Both the position numbers and the translations under genes were made by a program. Below, piece after piece: positions 9,186 to 17,742 of a stretch of 64,000 nucleotides of DNA. Below the pieces are notes generated by a model that searched no databases, was not told the origin of the DNA, and was given only the letters and a program-made list of their open reading frames with translations. This stretch comes from Deltaproteobacteria bacterium. Lineage in GTDB: Bacteria > Desulfobacterota > Desulfuromonadia > Geobacterales > Geobacteraceae. Positions within the stretch are counted from its first letter, which is position 1; each line of letters opens with the position of its first letter. The DNA lies in the NCBI GenBank assembly GCA_009668975.1, contig SBEG01000001.1, positions 124,001-188,000 on the forward strand. Reading direction: 5' to 3'.

Positions 9186-9581
9186 CTACTGTTGAAATTT
9201 TTTCCGGTCCAGAAGCTGTTCAACAATGATCACGATATCCAGCGGATTTGTAGATTTGGGTATATGCACCCGAGCACCCATCTCAGGAGCTTCATGCTCA
9301 TGGGGTGCCCCTTTGAACATTGAGGTCAGCAGGATAAGTATCGGAGGCGTATCTCCGGCAAGCCGGGCTATTTCAAGACAGGTACTGACACCTCCGAGCA
9401 TCGGCATGACCAGATCCACGATTGCCACATCCGGAGCCTCGGCAAGAAAAGTTTTGATACCTTCCAGTCCGTTCTCAGCGGTGACAACCGTAAAATTATA
9501 CTCACGGAAGATGTCCGACAGAATATTCCGGAACAGGGCATCATCGTCTATGATCAGAATCTTGACACCGGGGGATTGCAT
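9186..9581 (-). CDS. Single-domain response regulator (CheY-like receiver)
   Basis: The 131-residue protein is one receiver domain: the acidic pair LIIDDDA, the phospho-acceptor Asp in VAIVDLVMPMLGG, the Thr-type switch position ILLTSM, and Lys in IPKSTNP. It has no output domain. The frame extends to a TTG at 9614, but the ATG at 9581 gives the normal receiver N-terminus. It lies just downstream of a REC-histidine kinase gene and probably takes phosphate from it or from another kinase of this cluster. Confidence 0.88.
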   Translation of the reverse strand: MQSPGVKILIIDDDALFRNILSDIFREYNFTVVTAENGLEGIKTFLAEAPDVAIVDLVMPMLGGVSTCLEIARLAGDTPPILILLTSMFKGAPHEHEAPEMGARVHIPKSTNPLDIVIIVEQLLDRKKFQQ

Positions 9582-9652
9582 CAGAACCTCAGGAAAGCCC
9601 TTAAAATGGCGCAATAGTACACCAACATGGTCTAAAATGGAAGGATAAACCC

Positions 9653-10879
9653 CTAGGATTCCGGGGAGTGCAGCGGAAGAGTAATGGAAAATGTTGTTCC
9701 TTTGCCCGCCTCGCTTTTCACCGCTATCTTTCCGTTATAGGTTCGAATAATTCTCAGCACAACGGACAGACCAAGACCGGTCCCGGAACTTTTTGTCGTA
9801 AAAAACGGGTCAAATATTCTTTGCAGATCCTCCTGGGGAATACCCTTGCCGGTATCAATCACATCAATGTGGACCATGTCCTCTTTTTGTTCGAGGACAA
9901 TTGTCAAAACCCCTCCATCCGACATCTCTTCGATGGAATTTGCAAAAAGATTCGAAAAGATCTGCTCGACCTCCGTGAGGTCAGCAAGGATTTGGGGCGG
10001 CGTTGCCCGGTAGTCCCGTTCGATCCTTATACCATGCATCTTGGCGCGTGATTGAAATAATTCGAGTAGAGAATCGATTACCTTTGGTATGGAAAGCTCT
10101 TGAAGGTGATAGCGAGGCCTCTTCACGGCATCCATCAATTTTCGCAGGATTCCATCAATCCGCTGCACTTCCATTTCGATCTTTTCCAGAAATTCGAAGC
10201 GTTCCGGATCATCGAGGCCACCCTTCAGGAGTTGTGCATACAAGCCGATCGAGTTGAGGGGATTTCTGATCTCATGCGCCATTCCCGCGGAAATATACCC
10301 GAGCGTCGACATCTTTTCAGTCTGAACAATTTCCTCCTGGACCTTCTGCAGTTCAAGGGATTTCTCTTCGACTCGCTTTTCGAGCATCCTGTTCCAGGAT
10401 TCAATCTCGAGAAGGAGACGGTCTCTTTCCTGGAGCAGTTCTTTATTGCGTATCTCGACTTCCCGGACCTTGAGAACCTTTTCAACCCGCTCAACCAGAT
10501 CCTGATTCACAAAAGGTTTGAGAACGTAGTCGGATGCTCCCGCTTTCATAAGGGATACGGCAATTTCTTCGCTGCCCTTCCCCGTCAGAATAATCACATA
10601 GATATCGGGAAAGGTATTTTTGATTTCTTTCAGGGTAGTGAAACCGTCTTTGCCTGGCATGAAGTAATCGAGCAGAACTACTTCCGGCTGCTCGCTCTTG
10701 GCCAAAACCAACGCTTCCGCGGCATTTGAGGCGGTAAGAACTCTGAAACCCCTGTTGTGGAAAATTTGCGCAGTAAGCACAAGGTTCACTTTTTCATCAT
10801 CCACCAAAAGCAGTGTCGTATCCCGCTGGTTAGTCTTTCCCAGTACGGTTTTACCTTCTTGCAGCTCTTGCCTCGGCAT
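9653..10879 (-). CDS. REC-histidine kinase (response regulator fused to sensor kinase)
   Basis: The 408-residue soluble kinase has an N-terminal receiver domain (LLLVDDEKVN, LLDYFMPGKDG, ILTGKG, YVLKPF, about 15-135), a coiled coil (about 140-200), a HisKA phospho-acceptor (AGMAHEIRNPLNSIG) and an HATPase domain (NLFANSIEEM, VIDTGKGIP, GTGLGLSVV). There is no membrane segment, so its input is likely another phosphoprotein acting on the receiver. The ATG at 10879 follows AAGGGGC; a longer frame to 10954 lacks support. It lies in a block with two lone receivers and a UspA protein, all in one direction. Confidence 0.9.
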   Translation of the reverse strand: MPRQELQEGKTVLGKTNQRDTTLLLVDDEKVNLVLTAQIFHNRGFRVLTASNAAEALVLAKSEQPEVVLLDYFMPGKDGFTTLKEIKNTFPDIYVIILTGKGSEEIAVSLMKAGASDYVLKPFVNQDLVERVEKVLKVREVEIRNKELLQERDRLLLEIESWNRMLEKRVEEKSLELQKVQEEIVQTEKMSTLGYISAGMAHEIRNPLNSIGLYAQLLKGGLDDPERFEFLEKIEMEVQRIDGILRKLMDAVKRPRYHLQELSIPKVIDSLLELFQSRAKMHGIRIERDYRATPPQILADLTEVEQIFSNLFANSIEEMSDGGVLTIVLEQKEDMVHIDVIDTGKGIPQEDLQRIFDPFFTTKSSGTGLGLSVVLRIIRTYNGKIAVKSEAGKGTTFSITLPLHSPES

Positions 10880-10961
10880 AAAAGGTTCGCCCCTTTTACT
10901 GACAGAAATGGAAAAGGCAGCACCTGGCTGCCTTTTCATCCTCAGTTTACCCATACAACGA

Positions 10962-11417
10962 TTATTCCTCGCTCGCCGTCGGCCGAATGGTCATGACCGG
11001 ACAACGCGACCTCCGGACAACCCTCTCCGCGGTGCTGCCGAACAGAAGATGATCAAGACCGGCTCTCCCGTGAGTGCCTAGGACAACCAGCGATACTTTT
11101 TCCTTATCCGCCAGAGCAATTATCTCATCATAGGGGATACCGGAGACTATGACCGTCTCACTTTCAGCCAGATCCGTAAGCTTGCCCAGGCAGAATTTTA
11201 TCATCATCTTTTCAGCGGCGTCTTCAATTTCTTTTTCGAGAGAATCAAAAGAGATATGGGGAACGTAAAACCCGCGAAGGTCAACCGGCTCATTAATGAC
11301 ATGCATGACAATCAATTTACTCTTAAAAGTTTTCGCCAGGGTGCATGCATAGTCAAAAGCATATTCAGAGGTTTCGGAAAAATCCGTGGCGAAAAGTATC
11401 TTTGAAAAGTCTTTCAT
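10962..11417 (-). CDS. Universal stress protein (UspA family)
   Basis: The 151-residue protein has the UspA fold with the ATP-binding pattern G-2x-G-9x-G(S): GTHGRAGLDHLLFGSTAERV, plus the N-terminal FATDFSETSEYAFDYA. The nucleotide motif is intact, so it is likely of the ATP-binding subgroup. A strong GAGGGGGG site precedes the ATG. It sits between two signalling genes, which suggests stress-linked regulation; the exact role is not visible. Confidence 0.92.
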   Translation of the reverse strand: MKDFSKILFATDFSETSEYAFDYACTLAKTFKSKLIVMHVINEPVDLRGFYVPHISFDSLEKEIEDAAEKMMIKFCLGKLTDLAESETVIVSGIPYDEIIALADKEKVSLVVLGTHGRAGLDHLLFGSTAERVVRRSRCPVMTIRPTASEE

Positions 11418-11438
11418 GTTCCCCCCTCACAAGGTAAT

Positions 11439-11846
11439 TTAGGAATCCTCAACGTTTAATATTTTCTCCATAATAATTTTCAATTCATCAATCTGCACCG
11501 GCTTGTTTATATACTCGAATGCACCCAGGTTCATGGCTTCAAGATAGGAATCCACGCCACCGTAGGCGGTTATCATTATCACATTGCTTTTGGGGAAATT
11601 TTTGTTCAGTTCTCTCAGGAAGGTAATACCATCCATACGAGGCATCTTGATGTCTGTTACGATCAGATTTACCGGTTGCCTTCGCAGATACGATAACGCT
11701 TCATAGCCGTTCGCTACTCCCTCGACGAAATATCCTTCTCGAGTCAGAAGTTTGGTAAGGGCCTGGCGGGTGTTATCCTCATCTTCTACAATAAGGATTC
11801 TTTTCACTTTTACCGGTCGGGATGTGTCCATTCTTTTTGTGTTCAT
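11439..11846 (-). CDS. Single-domain response regulator
   Basis: The 135-residue protein is a lone receiver domain with RILIVEDEDN, the phospho-acceptor Asp in LIVTDIKMPRMDG, MITAYGG and YINKPVQ. It resembles the receivers of NtrC-type regulators but stops after the receiver, so it has no DNA-binding output. It is the first gene of the minus-strand signalling block after the rodZ-like gene and is a possible partner of the REC-histidine kinase. Confidence 0.87.
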   Translation of the reverse strand: MNTKRMDTSRPVKVKRILIVEDEDNTRQALTKLLTREGYFVEGVANGYEALSYLRRQPVNLIVTDIKMPRMDGITFLRELNKNFPKSNVIMITAYGGVDSYLEAMNLGAFEYINKPVQIDELKIIMEKILNVEDS

Positions 11847-11896
11847 GTGGATTGAAGTGTATCACGGGGAGGCCGACTGTCAAGCTTTCCGCAGCA

Positions 11897-12733
11897 CTAG
11901 CGTTTTGTTTTTTCTCCATCATACCCGGCACTTAAGATTATATGCGCCGGAGAGCCTTTTGCTCCGAATGGCTTGAGAATCTTTCCGTTCAGCTCTGCTT
12001 CAACTCCTCCGGCATTGTCCAGATCCAGCGAAAAAACCTTATCGGCCTTCCACTCGATGAGGTCGCCCGCCTTCAGGTCATATTGCTGGGTGATAGCATC
12101 ATCAATGGTAAGCTTGAGATAACCGTCTTCAAGAGCCCGCATCCTCAAGACAATGCCCTGATCTGTCAGAGAAGGGTCATTGGCGGTAATTTCAGATTGT
12201 AGCGGAAGGTTTTGAGACGGACTTACCGTAGTACTTTCGCTGTTCAGCAGGTTTTCAAGCGGCGCGGTCACGACATATTCTTTCGGTTGAGACAACTGCC
12301 TACTCTGATTTTCACGCGTTGCGCCCGGTTCCTTGTCAGTAAAGAGAAAAGATCCAGCCAACACCGCCAGGCAGACAGCCGCAAGCGACCAAAGCCAGGG
12401 TTTTGAAGGTATGTTACTCGCTCGGGGCAATCTCACCCGCGGGGTTAGGGGAACCAATTCCTCCTGGGTGATTTCGCAAGTATTGTGCTGATAAAGTGTC
12501 GAGACCTTCTCAGCAGGCAACCCGAGATAATTGGCATAGATACGTAAAAACCCCCGGGCATATGCTTCACTCGGAAGTTTCTCTAAAGCATCATCTTCCA
12601 AGGCAAGCAAGTACCCTTTCGTTATCCGGGTTACCCGAGCCACCTCGTCCAGGTCAACCCCCTTTTCCAGCCTGGATTTCCTGAGTAATTGACCCGCGGA
12701 CATACTCTCATCGGAATCAAACGTAACTGTCAT
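11897..12733 (-). CDS. rodZ: RodZ-like helix-turn-helix membrane protein
   Basis: The 278-residue protein has a cytoplasmic HTH domain (SAGQLLRKSRLEKGVDLDEV, about 10-80), one membrane segment (WLWSLAAVCLAVLAGSFLF, about 118-136), a low-complexity periplasmic linker and a C-terminal RodZ-type beta domain (LRMRALEDGYLKLTIDD to the end). In other bacteria RodZ links the actin-like MreB to the cell-wall machinery and controls shape. The ATG at 12733 has GAGAGG overlapping the stop of the upstream PilW-like gene, so the two are coupled. The longer frame to 12790 is unlikely. Confidence 0.85.
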   Translation of the reverse strand: MTVTFDSDESMSAGQLLRKSRLEKGVDLDEVARVTRITKGYLLALEDDALEKLPSEAYARGFLRIYANYLGLPAEKVSTLYQHNTCEITQEELVPLTPRVRLPRASNIPSKPWLWSLAAVCLAVLAGSFLFTDKEPGATRENQSRQLSQPKEYVVTAPLENLLNSESTTVSPSQNLPLQSEITANDPSLTDQGIVLRMRALEDGYLKLTIDDAITQQYDLKAGDLIEWKADKVFSLDLDNAGGVEAELNGKILKPFGAKGSPAHIILSAGYDGEKTKR

Positions 12734-12740
12734 GTGCCTC

Positions 12741-13487
12741 TCACCTGAGCATCTGCAGATGTTCCTTTGAAATCTGGCCCAGTTCATCATCCGGGTTGAT
12801 CCGGATTACCTCAATGAACTCATCTTTCGCGGCATCGGTATTCTTGAACTTCAGATAAGCCAGAGCCAGATGATAGTGAGCTTTGGCAAAGTCTGGGCTG
12901 AGCTCGATCGACTTTTTGAATTCTTCAATTGCCAATCCGGTCTTGTCATCGGCAAAGTACACCCTTCCCAGGTTCAACCGGGCAACCGGGCTTCTCGGGT
13001 TCCTAGCTATGACAGGGCGAAGGAGAGAAAGAGCCTGTTGATAGTCGCCTTTCCCGAAGTAGGCCAAGGCGAGATTCATGGCCGCGGTATCATGATTCTG
13101 ATAAAAAATATCGTTATTCACGAGCGTCAGTTGCTTGATGGCATTATCCCACTGTTGCATCTCCAGATAGGTGGCGCCAAGGTTGTTTCTTGCCTCGGAG
13201 TAATTGGGACGAAGTTCGATGGAGCGCAAATATTTTGCTTCAGCCAAATCGAATCTTTTTTTGAAGAAATAAGCCTGTCCGAGATAGTTCAGCAGGACCG
13301 GGTCGTTAGGCGTAATTTTCTCCGCCTCGCTGAGGTCAATAAGTGCGCGGGTATAATTGCCTTCGGCAAGATACGAGAGGCCCATCTGATAATGGTAAGA
13401 AGCCTTTTTCCGCGATGCCTCCATGGCCCCGCAGCCTGCGGATAATGCCATGGCGAAGAGCAACACGATTACGAGTCCGTTTTTCAT
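12741..13487 (-). CDS. TPR lipoprotein, PilW/PilF-like
   Basis: The 248-residue precursor begins with a lipoprotein signal (MKNGLVIVLLFAMALSAGC, lipid on the Cys of LSAGC) and continues as five to six tetratricopeptide repeats (for example NYTRALIDLSEAEKITPNDP and NYSEARNNLGATYLEMQ). Outer-membrane lipoproteins of this kind (PilF/PilW) help assemble type IV pilus secretins. The gene order PilW-like then rodZ-like is common in proteobacteria, which supports the call. The ATG at 13487 follows AGAGG. It could be another TPR lipoprotein, since TPRs are not specific. Confidence 0.78.
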   Translation of the reverse strand: MKNGLVIVLLFAMALSAGCGAMEASRKKASYHYQMGLSYLAEGNYTRALIDLSEAEKITPNDPVLLNYLGQAYFFKKRFDLAEAKYLRSIELRPNYSEARNNLGATYLEMQQWDNAIKQLTLVNNDIFYQNHDTAAMNLALAYFGKGDYQQALSLLRPVIARNPRSPVARLNLGRVYFADDKTGLAIEEFKKSIELSPDFAKAHYHLALAYLKFKNTDAAKDEFIEVIRINPDDELGQISKEHLQMLR

Positions 13488-13510
13488 GGTAGCCTCTTTC
13501 ATGAGAACCT

Positions 13511-13678
13511 CTAGGAATCTGTCTGACTTAGGAAATTGAAGCTAAAATTTGGCTGGGCGAGGACAGATTTTGTCGATTTTGCAGGGCAATAGTTGCTCTA
13601 TTGCCCAAAAAAGCGGCGAAATATGGACCGTCCAGACGGATTTGCAGCAGATTTACCCTAAGTCCGACAGACTCCTAG
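13511..13678. mobile_element. Family A element, copy 1 (168 bp, MITE-like)
   Basis: This element lies in the 233-bp space between the PilW-like gene and the PfkB-type gene. It begins CTAGGAATCTGTCTGACTTAGG and ends with its near-exact inverted complement, finishing in CTAG. Inside is a hairpin GGGCAATAG...CTATTGCCC. Two more copies of exactly 168 bp lie at 32788-32955 (inverted) and 40620-40787 (same orientation), and a 23-bp remnant at 54122-54144. An open frame through it is present only because the copies are so alike; it matches nothing I know. Confidence 0.82.
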
Positions 13679-13720
13679 GAGCCTTTCGGACTTCCAACAA
13701 CAGCAAATCCCGAAATTGGG

Positions 13721-14641
13721 CTAGGCAGATTCCGGAAGACCCTCAAAATATGTCATTGCCTTGAAACTGCGATACCTCTCTTCAATTTCCTTGTAGGTAA
13801 GGCTCCTCATCCGGTCAAGACTGAAATCCTCGACATTATATGATGCCATGACACTGCCGAAGATAATAGCCTGACGAATTCCGGCGTCACTGAGATTTCC
13901 CGTATTTGCCAGGTAACCCATGAAACCGCCCGCAAAGGTGTCCCCTGCCCCCGTCGGGTCGAAGACTTTCTCCAAAGGGTAGGCAGGCGCGGCAAAAATA
14001 TTCGAGCCGGTGAACATCAACACTCCGTACTCGCCCCTCTTCACGATCAGAGTTTTTACCCCAAGCGACAGAATCTGTCTTGCCGCTTTCACCAGGTTCG
14101 GTTCCTGGGAAAGCTGCCGTGCCTCGGCATCGTTAATAATGAGGATATCAACCTTCCCGATGACATTTTTCAGAGATTCCGCTTTGGAGGAAATCCAGTA
14201 ATTCATCGTGTCGCTTGCAATAACCCGAGGATTTTTCACCTGACGCACGACATCCATTTGCAGGTCCGGATCGATATTCGCGAGAAACAGGAACTCCGCA
14301 TCGGCATATTCGGCAGGAATCGTCGGCTTGAAGGTTTCAAATACGTTCAGTTTTGTTTCGAGGGTTTGCGCCTCATTCAGATCATAGCCGTACTTGCCCT
14401 TCCAGGAAAAAGTCTTGCCGGAACTGCGGGTAAGTCCTCTCAGATCGATATTCCGGGACTCGAGGAATGAGATATGTTCCGCAGGAAAATCCTCGCCAAC
14501 CACGGCAACAAGACTGACATCGGCAAAATAGCTGGCGGACGTGGCAAAATAGGTTGCGGAGCCGCCAAGTACATTCTCAACTACCCCAAAGGGAGTTTCC
14601 ACCGAATCGAATGCCACCGAACCAACTACCAGAATACCCAT
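13721..14641 (-). CDS. PfkB-family carbohydrate/nucleoside kinase
   Basis: The 306-residue kinase has the PfkB N-terminal glycine motif (LGGSATYFATSASYFADV) and the ATP/catalytic signature DPTGAGDTFAGGF with the base Asp. The substrate is not certain. Its place next to mtnP would fit a kinase acting on adenosine or a ribose-type sugar from purine salvage, but this is inference. GGAGA stands about eight bases before the ATG. It appears to be in one transcript with mtnP (34 bp gap). Confidence 0.86.
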   Translation of the reverse strand: MGILVVGSVAFDSVETPFGVVENVLGGSATYFATSASYFADVSLVAVVGEDFPAEHISFLESRNIDLRGLTRSSGKTFSWKGKYGYDLNEAQTLETKLNVFETFKPTIPAEYADAEFLFLANIDPDLQMDVVRQVKNPRVIASDTMNYWISSKAESLKNVIGKVDILIINDAEARQLSQEPNLVKAARQILSLGVKTLIVKRGEYGVLMFTGSNIFAAPAYPLEKVFDPTGAGDTFAGGFMGYLANTGNLSDAGIRQAIIFGSVMASYNVEDFSLDRMRSLTYKEIEERYRSFKAMTYFEGLPESA

Positions 14642-14675
14642 AAAAATTTCTCCTCAAGGTTATAAAATCGGTGAG

Positions 14676-15545
14676 TCAGAGATACTTGCCGATAAGCGGA
14701 TCAAGATCAGACTTGACTTTCCCCGGAATAACCGACCTGTCGGTGATAATCGCATATCGGAGAGCATCGGCGCAAGGGCATATTCTCTCGGCAGCCACAC
14801 CGGCGACAGCATTCACGATAATCGTTTTTGCCATGGCAACGTTCTGCTTGATGATTGCCAGAATTGCATCAACAGAGACATCGTCATGGGTTTCGTGCCA
14901 GCAGTCGTAATCGGTTGCAAGAGCTATGACACCATAACAGATTTCCGCCTCCCTGGCCAATTTTGCCTCGGGGATATTTGTCATACCGATGACCGAGACG
15001 CCAAAACTCCTGTACATCAGTGACTCAGCCCTGGTTGAAAAGGCCGGCCCCTCCATGCAAAGATAGGTACCGCCCCGGTGGACCCGAGCGCCGGCCTTCC
15101 TTGAGGCGGTCTCGAGCACAGCGGAGAGGTCAGCACAGACCGGGTTGGCAAACTGCACGTGTGCAACGATCCCATTACCAAAAAATGTGTTAGCGCGGGT
15201 AGCATTCGTCCGGTCAATGAACTGGTCAGGAATGACAATATGTCCGGGCTCGATCTCCTCCCGCATGCTCCCGACCGCGGAAACGGAAATAAGGCGTGTT
15301 ACGCCGAGCTGTTTCATGCCGAAGATGTTTGCCCGGTAGTTGACCTCGGAAGGCAGTAAGCGGTGGCCGCGGCCATGACGCGGAAGAAATACCATCCGCA
15401 CCCCGTCAAGCACACCGGTAATGAACGCATCGGAAGGATCGCCAAATGGTGTCTGGATTCTGACCTCCCGCACATCCGCCAGACCTTCCATCTCATAAAG
15501 GCCGCTGCCCCCGATTACGCCTAAGACCTGTTCATTTATTTTCAT
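14676..15545 (-). CDS. mtnP: 5'-methylthioadenosine (or purine nucleoside) phosphorylase
   Basis: The 289-residue enzyme belongs to the MTAP/PNP family that splits methylthioadenosine or purine nucleosides with phosphate. Visible motifs are the phosphate loop GVIGGSGLYEMEGL, LPRHGRGHRLLPSEVNYRAN (His-containing), EGPAFSTRAES and the late GMTNIPEAKLAREAE and ATDYDCWHE. The last two fit MTAP-like members. The start may be either of two adjacent ATGs (15545 or 15548), GAGG being upstream. It recycles the nucleoside left by polyamine and SAM metabolism; inosine-specific activity is the main alternative. Confidence 0.88.
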   Translation of the reverse strand: MKINEQVLGVIGGSGLYEMEGLADVREVRIQTPFGDPSDAFITGVLDGVRMVFLPRHGRGHRLLPSEVNYRANIFGMKQLGVTRLISVSAVGSMREEIEPGHIVIPDQFIDRTNATRANTFFGNGIVAHVQFANPVCADLSAVLETASRKAGARVHRGGTYLCMEGPAFSTRAESLMYRSFGVSVIGMTNIPEAKLAREAEICYGVIALATDYDCWHETHDDVSVDAILAIIKQNVAMAKTIIVNAVAGVAAERICPCADALRYAIITDRSVIPGKVKSDLDPLIGKYL

Positions 15546-15597
15546 CATTTATCCTCGAGTCTATCCGTGAAATTCAATGTCCGGCCGGAAAGGCCGT

Positions 15598-16629
15598 TCA
15601 GTTTGTGTCGTCTTTTTCCATCCTGGCGCGAAGCTGGCCGCAGGCCGCAGAGATGTCGGCTCCTCTGCTGGCTCTGGTGATTACCGTAAGATTTTTCTCC
15701 AGCAAGTAACTGTGGAAGCGGTCGATGGCAGCCTGCTCCGGGGACTTAAATTCGCACCCTGCATATTCATTGAAACGTATCAGGTTCACCTTGACGGGTA
15801 TCCCCTTCAAAAGCTTTACCAGCCTCTTTGCGTCTTCAATAGAATCATTGACCCCCCTGACCAAAACATATTCGATTGTTATCATTCGACGGTTCGGCAG
15901 AGGGAACTTTCTACAGGCGGCGATAAGTTTCGCGATGGGGTAGGCCCTGTTTACCGGCATCAGAAGATCGCGCTGTTCATCCGTTGTTGCATTGAGCGAA
16001 ACAGCAAGATTAACGGTAACGGCAGATCCCAGCTTCTCGATTTCCGGGACAAGTCCGGAGGTAGAAACAGTTACCCTGCGGGAGGAGATCTGGAAACCGT
16101 CAGGGCAGGTCATAATCTTCAATGCGGGTATGACGTTGTCCAGATTTGCCAGGGGTTCACCCATCCCCATCAGCACGACATTTGTTATGCGGTCGGTGCG
16201 CTGAACGGCGCAAAACTGGTTTACAATTTCGGAACACCGGAGATTACGTTTCAGGTTGAAAGTTCCCGTCAGACAAAAGCGGCAGCCCATGGCACAACCT
16301 ACCTGGGTGGAAACACAGAGAGTCGCTCTGTCTTCTTCGGGAATCAGAACGGATTCGATGCTCGAGCCGTCTTCCAGCACAAAAAGGTATTTCTTCGTAC
16401 CATCCTTCGATATTTCAACGGTATCAGGTACAAAAGACGAAATCCGGGACTTGAGCGAAAGTTCTCGGCGGAAATCTTTGGAGAGATCCGTCATATCGTC
16501 AAAGGTCGTGGCGCCCCTCTGGTATAGCCACTTGAAAATCTGCTTCGCGCGATATTTTTCCTTGCCGAGCCCCAAGAGGAATGCTTCGAGACTTTCCAAT
16601 GATAAATCTTTTAAATCGACCAGTTCCAT
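15598..16629 (-). CDS. rlmN: 23S rRNA (A2503-C2)/tRNA (A37-C2) methyltransferase RlmN
   Basis: The 343-residue radical SAM enzyme methylates C2 of adenosine in 23S rRNA and some tRNAs. The radical SAM cysteines are in [11 protein letters not shown]. Other family motifs are [37 protein letters not shown], and the C-terminal catalytic Cys in [10 protein letters not shown]. The ATG at 16629 gives the family-like N-terminus [10 protein letters not shown]. It follows the ndk terminator hairpin by only about ten bases and has no clear ribosome site except AAGGG inside the hairpin. A GTG at 16653 in the hairpin loop is the alternative start. Confidence 0.95.
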   Translation of the reverse strand: MELVDLKDLSLESLEAFLLGLGKEKYRAKQIFKWLYQRGATTFDDMTDLSKDFRRELSLKSRISSFVPDTVEISKDGTKKYLFVLEDGSSIESVLIPEEDRATLCVSTQVGCAMGCRFCLTGTFNLKRNLRCSEIVNQFCAVQRTDRITNVVLMGMGEPLANLDNVIPALKIMTCPDGFQISSRRVTVSTSGLVPEIEKLGSAVTVNLAVSLNATTDEQRDLLMPVNRAYPIAKLIAACRKFPLPNRRMITIEYVLVRGVNDSIEDAKRLVKLLKGIPVKVNLIRFNEYAGCEFKSPEQAAIDRFHSYLLEKNLTVITRASRGADISAACGQLRARMEKDDTN

Positions 16630-16638
16630 AATATGAAT

Positions 16639-16669
16639 AAAAAAGCCCTTCACCGGGAAGGGCTTTTTT
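16639..16669. terminator. Rho-independent terminator after ndk
   Basis: GCCCTTC and GAAGGGC form the stem, with an A-run on the left and a T-run on the right, so it can work in both directions. On the minus strand it follows ndk by about 17 bp and sits directly upstream of the rlmN start. A transcript reading into rlmN must therefore pass through it or start inside it. Confidence 0.85.
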
Positions 16670-16685
16670 CCTTATGTCTTTTCAC

Positions 16686-17099
16686 CTACACCAGTTCTAG
16701 AGCATTAAAGAAATAGGGTATCTCATAGGCAGCGGACTCAGCCGAGTCCGACCCATGCACCGAGTTTTCACCAAGGCTCAGGCCGAATTCCTTACGGATC
16801 GTGCCCTCGATGGCATCGGCAGGATTCGTTGCACCCATGAGAGCACGCCAGTCAGCGATGGCATTATCCTTTTCCAGCACCAGAGCAACAATGGGACCGC
16901 GTGCCATATAGGAGCAAAGCTCATCATAAAAGGGACGGTCCTTGTGCACATAATAGAAACCCATAGCCTGTTCTTTGGTCAGGCGAATACGCTTCAATCC
17001 GACTACGGTGAACCCCGCGGATTCAATTTTAACCAAAATACCGCCGATAATATTTCTCTCGACAGCATCCGGTTTGATGATTGCAAAAGTTCTTTCCAT
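16686..17099 (-). CDS. ndk: Nucleoside diphosphate kinase
   Basis: The 137-residue enzyme moves the terminal phosphate between nucleoside triphosphates and diphosphates. It has the family length, the N-terminal [15 protein letters not shown], the phosphate-binding MGATNPADA and the active-site His in [16 protein letters not shown] stands upstream of the ATG. It is followed by a terminator at 16639-16669. Confidence 0.97.
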   Translation of the reverse strand: MERTFAIIKPDAVERNIIGGILVKIESAGFTVVGLKRIRLTKEQAMGFYYVHKDRPFYDELCSYMARGPIVALVLEKDNAIADWRALMGATNPADAIEGTIRKEFGLSLGENSVHGSDSAESAAYEIPYFFNALELV

Positions 17100-17193
17100 T
17101 TCAACTCCAATCAGGTGAATATCGACGGTAAATCATCGTTCTAACTACCATTCAGAGTCAGGTATGTCAAGGGATTTCAATCCCTGAAACGTG

Positions 17194-17224
17194 AAAAGCC
17201 TACAGATAAATCTGTAGGCTTTTC
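17194..17224 (-). terminator. Terminator after the Thr-rich lipoprotein gene
   Basis: AAAAGCCTACAGAT pairs with ATCTGTAGGCTTTT through a tiny loop. On the minus strand it follows the small lipoprotein gene by about 28 bp and ends in a T-run, so it is a good intrinsic terminator. Confidence 0.88.
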
Positions 17225-17252
17225 TTTCCAAACAGCATGTGCAGTCAGGAAA

Positions 17253-17459
17253 TTACTTTGCGGCAGGAGCCGTCTCAGTGGTAGTTGTTTCTGTTGTGGT
17301 GGTGGTAACAGAAGACATAGGAGCCTGCGGTACCGGAGTCGCCTCAGTAGTAGTGGTAGTTTCTGTGGTGACTGCTTCTTCTTTTTTCTTGCAACCAGCA
17401 GCGAAAGCCAGAGCGACAACAAGGCACAGAGCTAATACGATAAGCTTTTTCATTGACAT
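17253..17459 (-). CDS. Small Thr-rich lipoprotein of unknown function
   Basis: The 68-residue precursor has a Lys-rich start, a hydrophobic core and lipobox FAAGC. The mature protein is about 48 residues: KKKEE followed by runs of Thr and Glu (TTETTTTTEATP, TTTTTETTTTE) and a Pro-rich middle. No known domain is visible. It stands alone with its own promoter (17531-17558), a near-perfect ribosome site (AGAGGTG before ATG 17459) and a terminator, so it is a real and probably strongly expressed gene. An envelope spacer or abundant small lipoprotein is only a guess. Confidence 0.75.
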   Translation of the reverse strand: MSMKKLIVLALCLVVALAFAAGCKKKEEAVTTETTTTTEATPVPQAPMSSVTTTTTETTTTETAPAAK

Positions 17460-17530
17460 AATCACCTCTTTTCCTTTTTGAATACCAAAATCGCGCACTG
17501 CGCGTGGTTTTTCTTGCCAAACAAAACGCG

Positions 17531-17558
17531 ACTATACTATTTTAGTTTTAAATGTCAA
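17531..17558 (-). promoter_or_regulatory. Sigma-70 promoter of the Thr-rich lipoprotein gene
   Basis: On the minus strand TTGACA (perfect -35) is followed after 16 bp by TATAGT (five of six matches to the -10). The start codon is about 70 bp downstream. The AT-rich spacer adds to its quality. Confidence 0.75.
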
Positions 17559-17742
17559 GATTTTTCTCTCGCCCAGAAAGAAACAACGCGTATACATGTG
17601 CAAGGTACTGAAATCAAAGAGATAAATTATTAAGGCGCGGCGCGCATGAAACGACATTTTTTAGAATTCAAATTCAAATTGTCATCAGCAGATAATTCCT
17701 GTATAGAAACAAAATATCGTATGAGAGACACGGGAGGCTCAA

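Noticed and set aside
13549..13764. 71-codon frame through family A copy 1 (with similar frames in copies 2 and 3)
   Set aside because: It is open in all copies only because the DNA is nearly identical; it has no ribosome site, runs past the element, and matches no known protein.
17239..17481. Val-rich plus-strand frame opposite the Thr-rich lipoprotein
   Set aside because: It is the antisense of the Thr codon runs; the minus strand has the promoter, ribosome site, lipobox and terminator.
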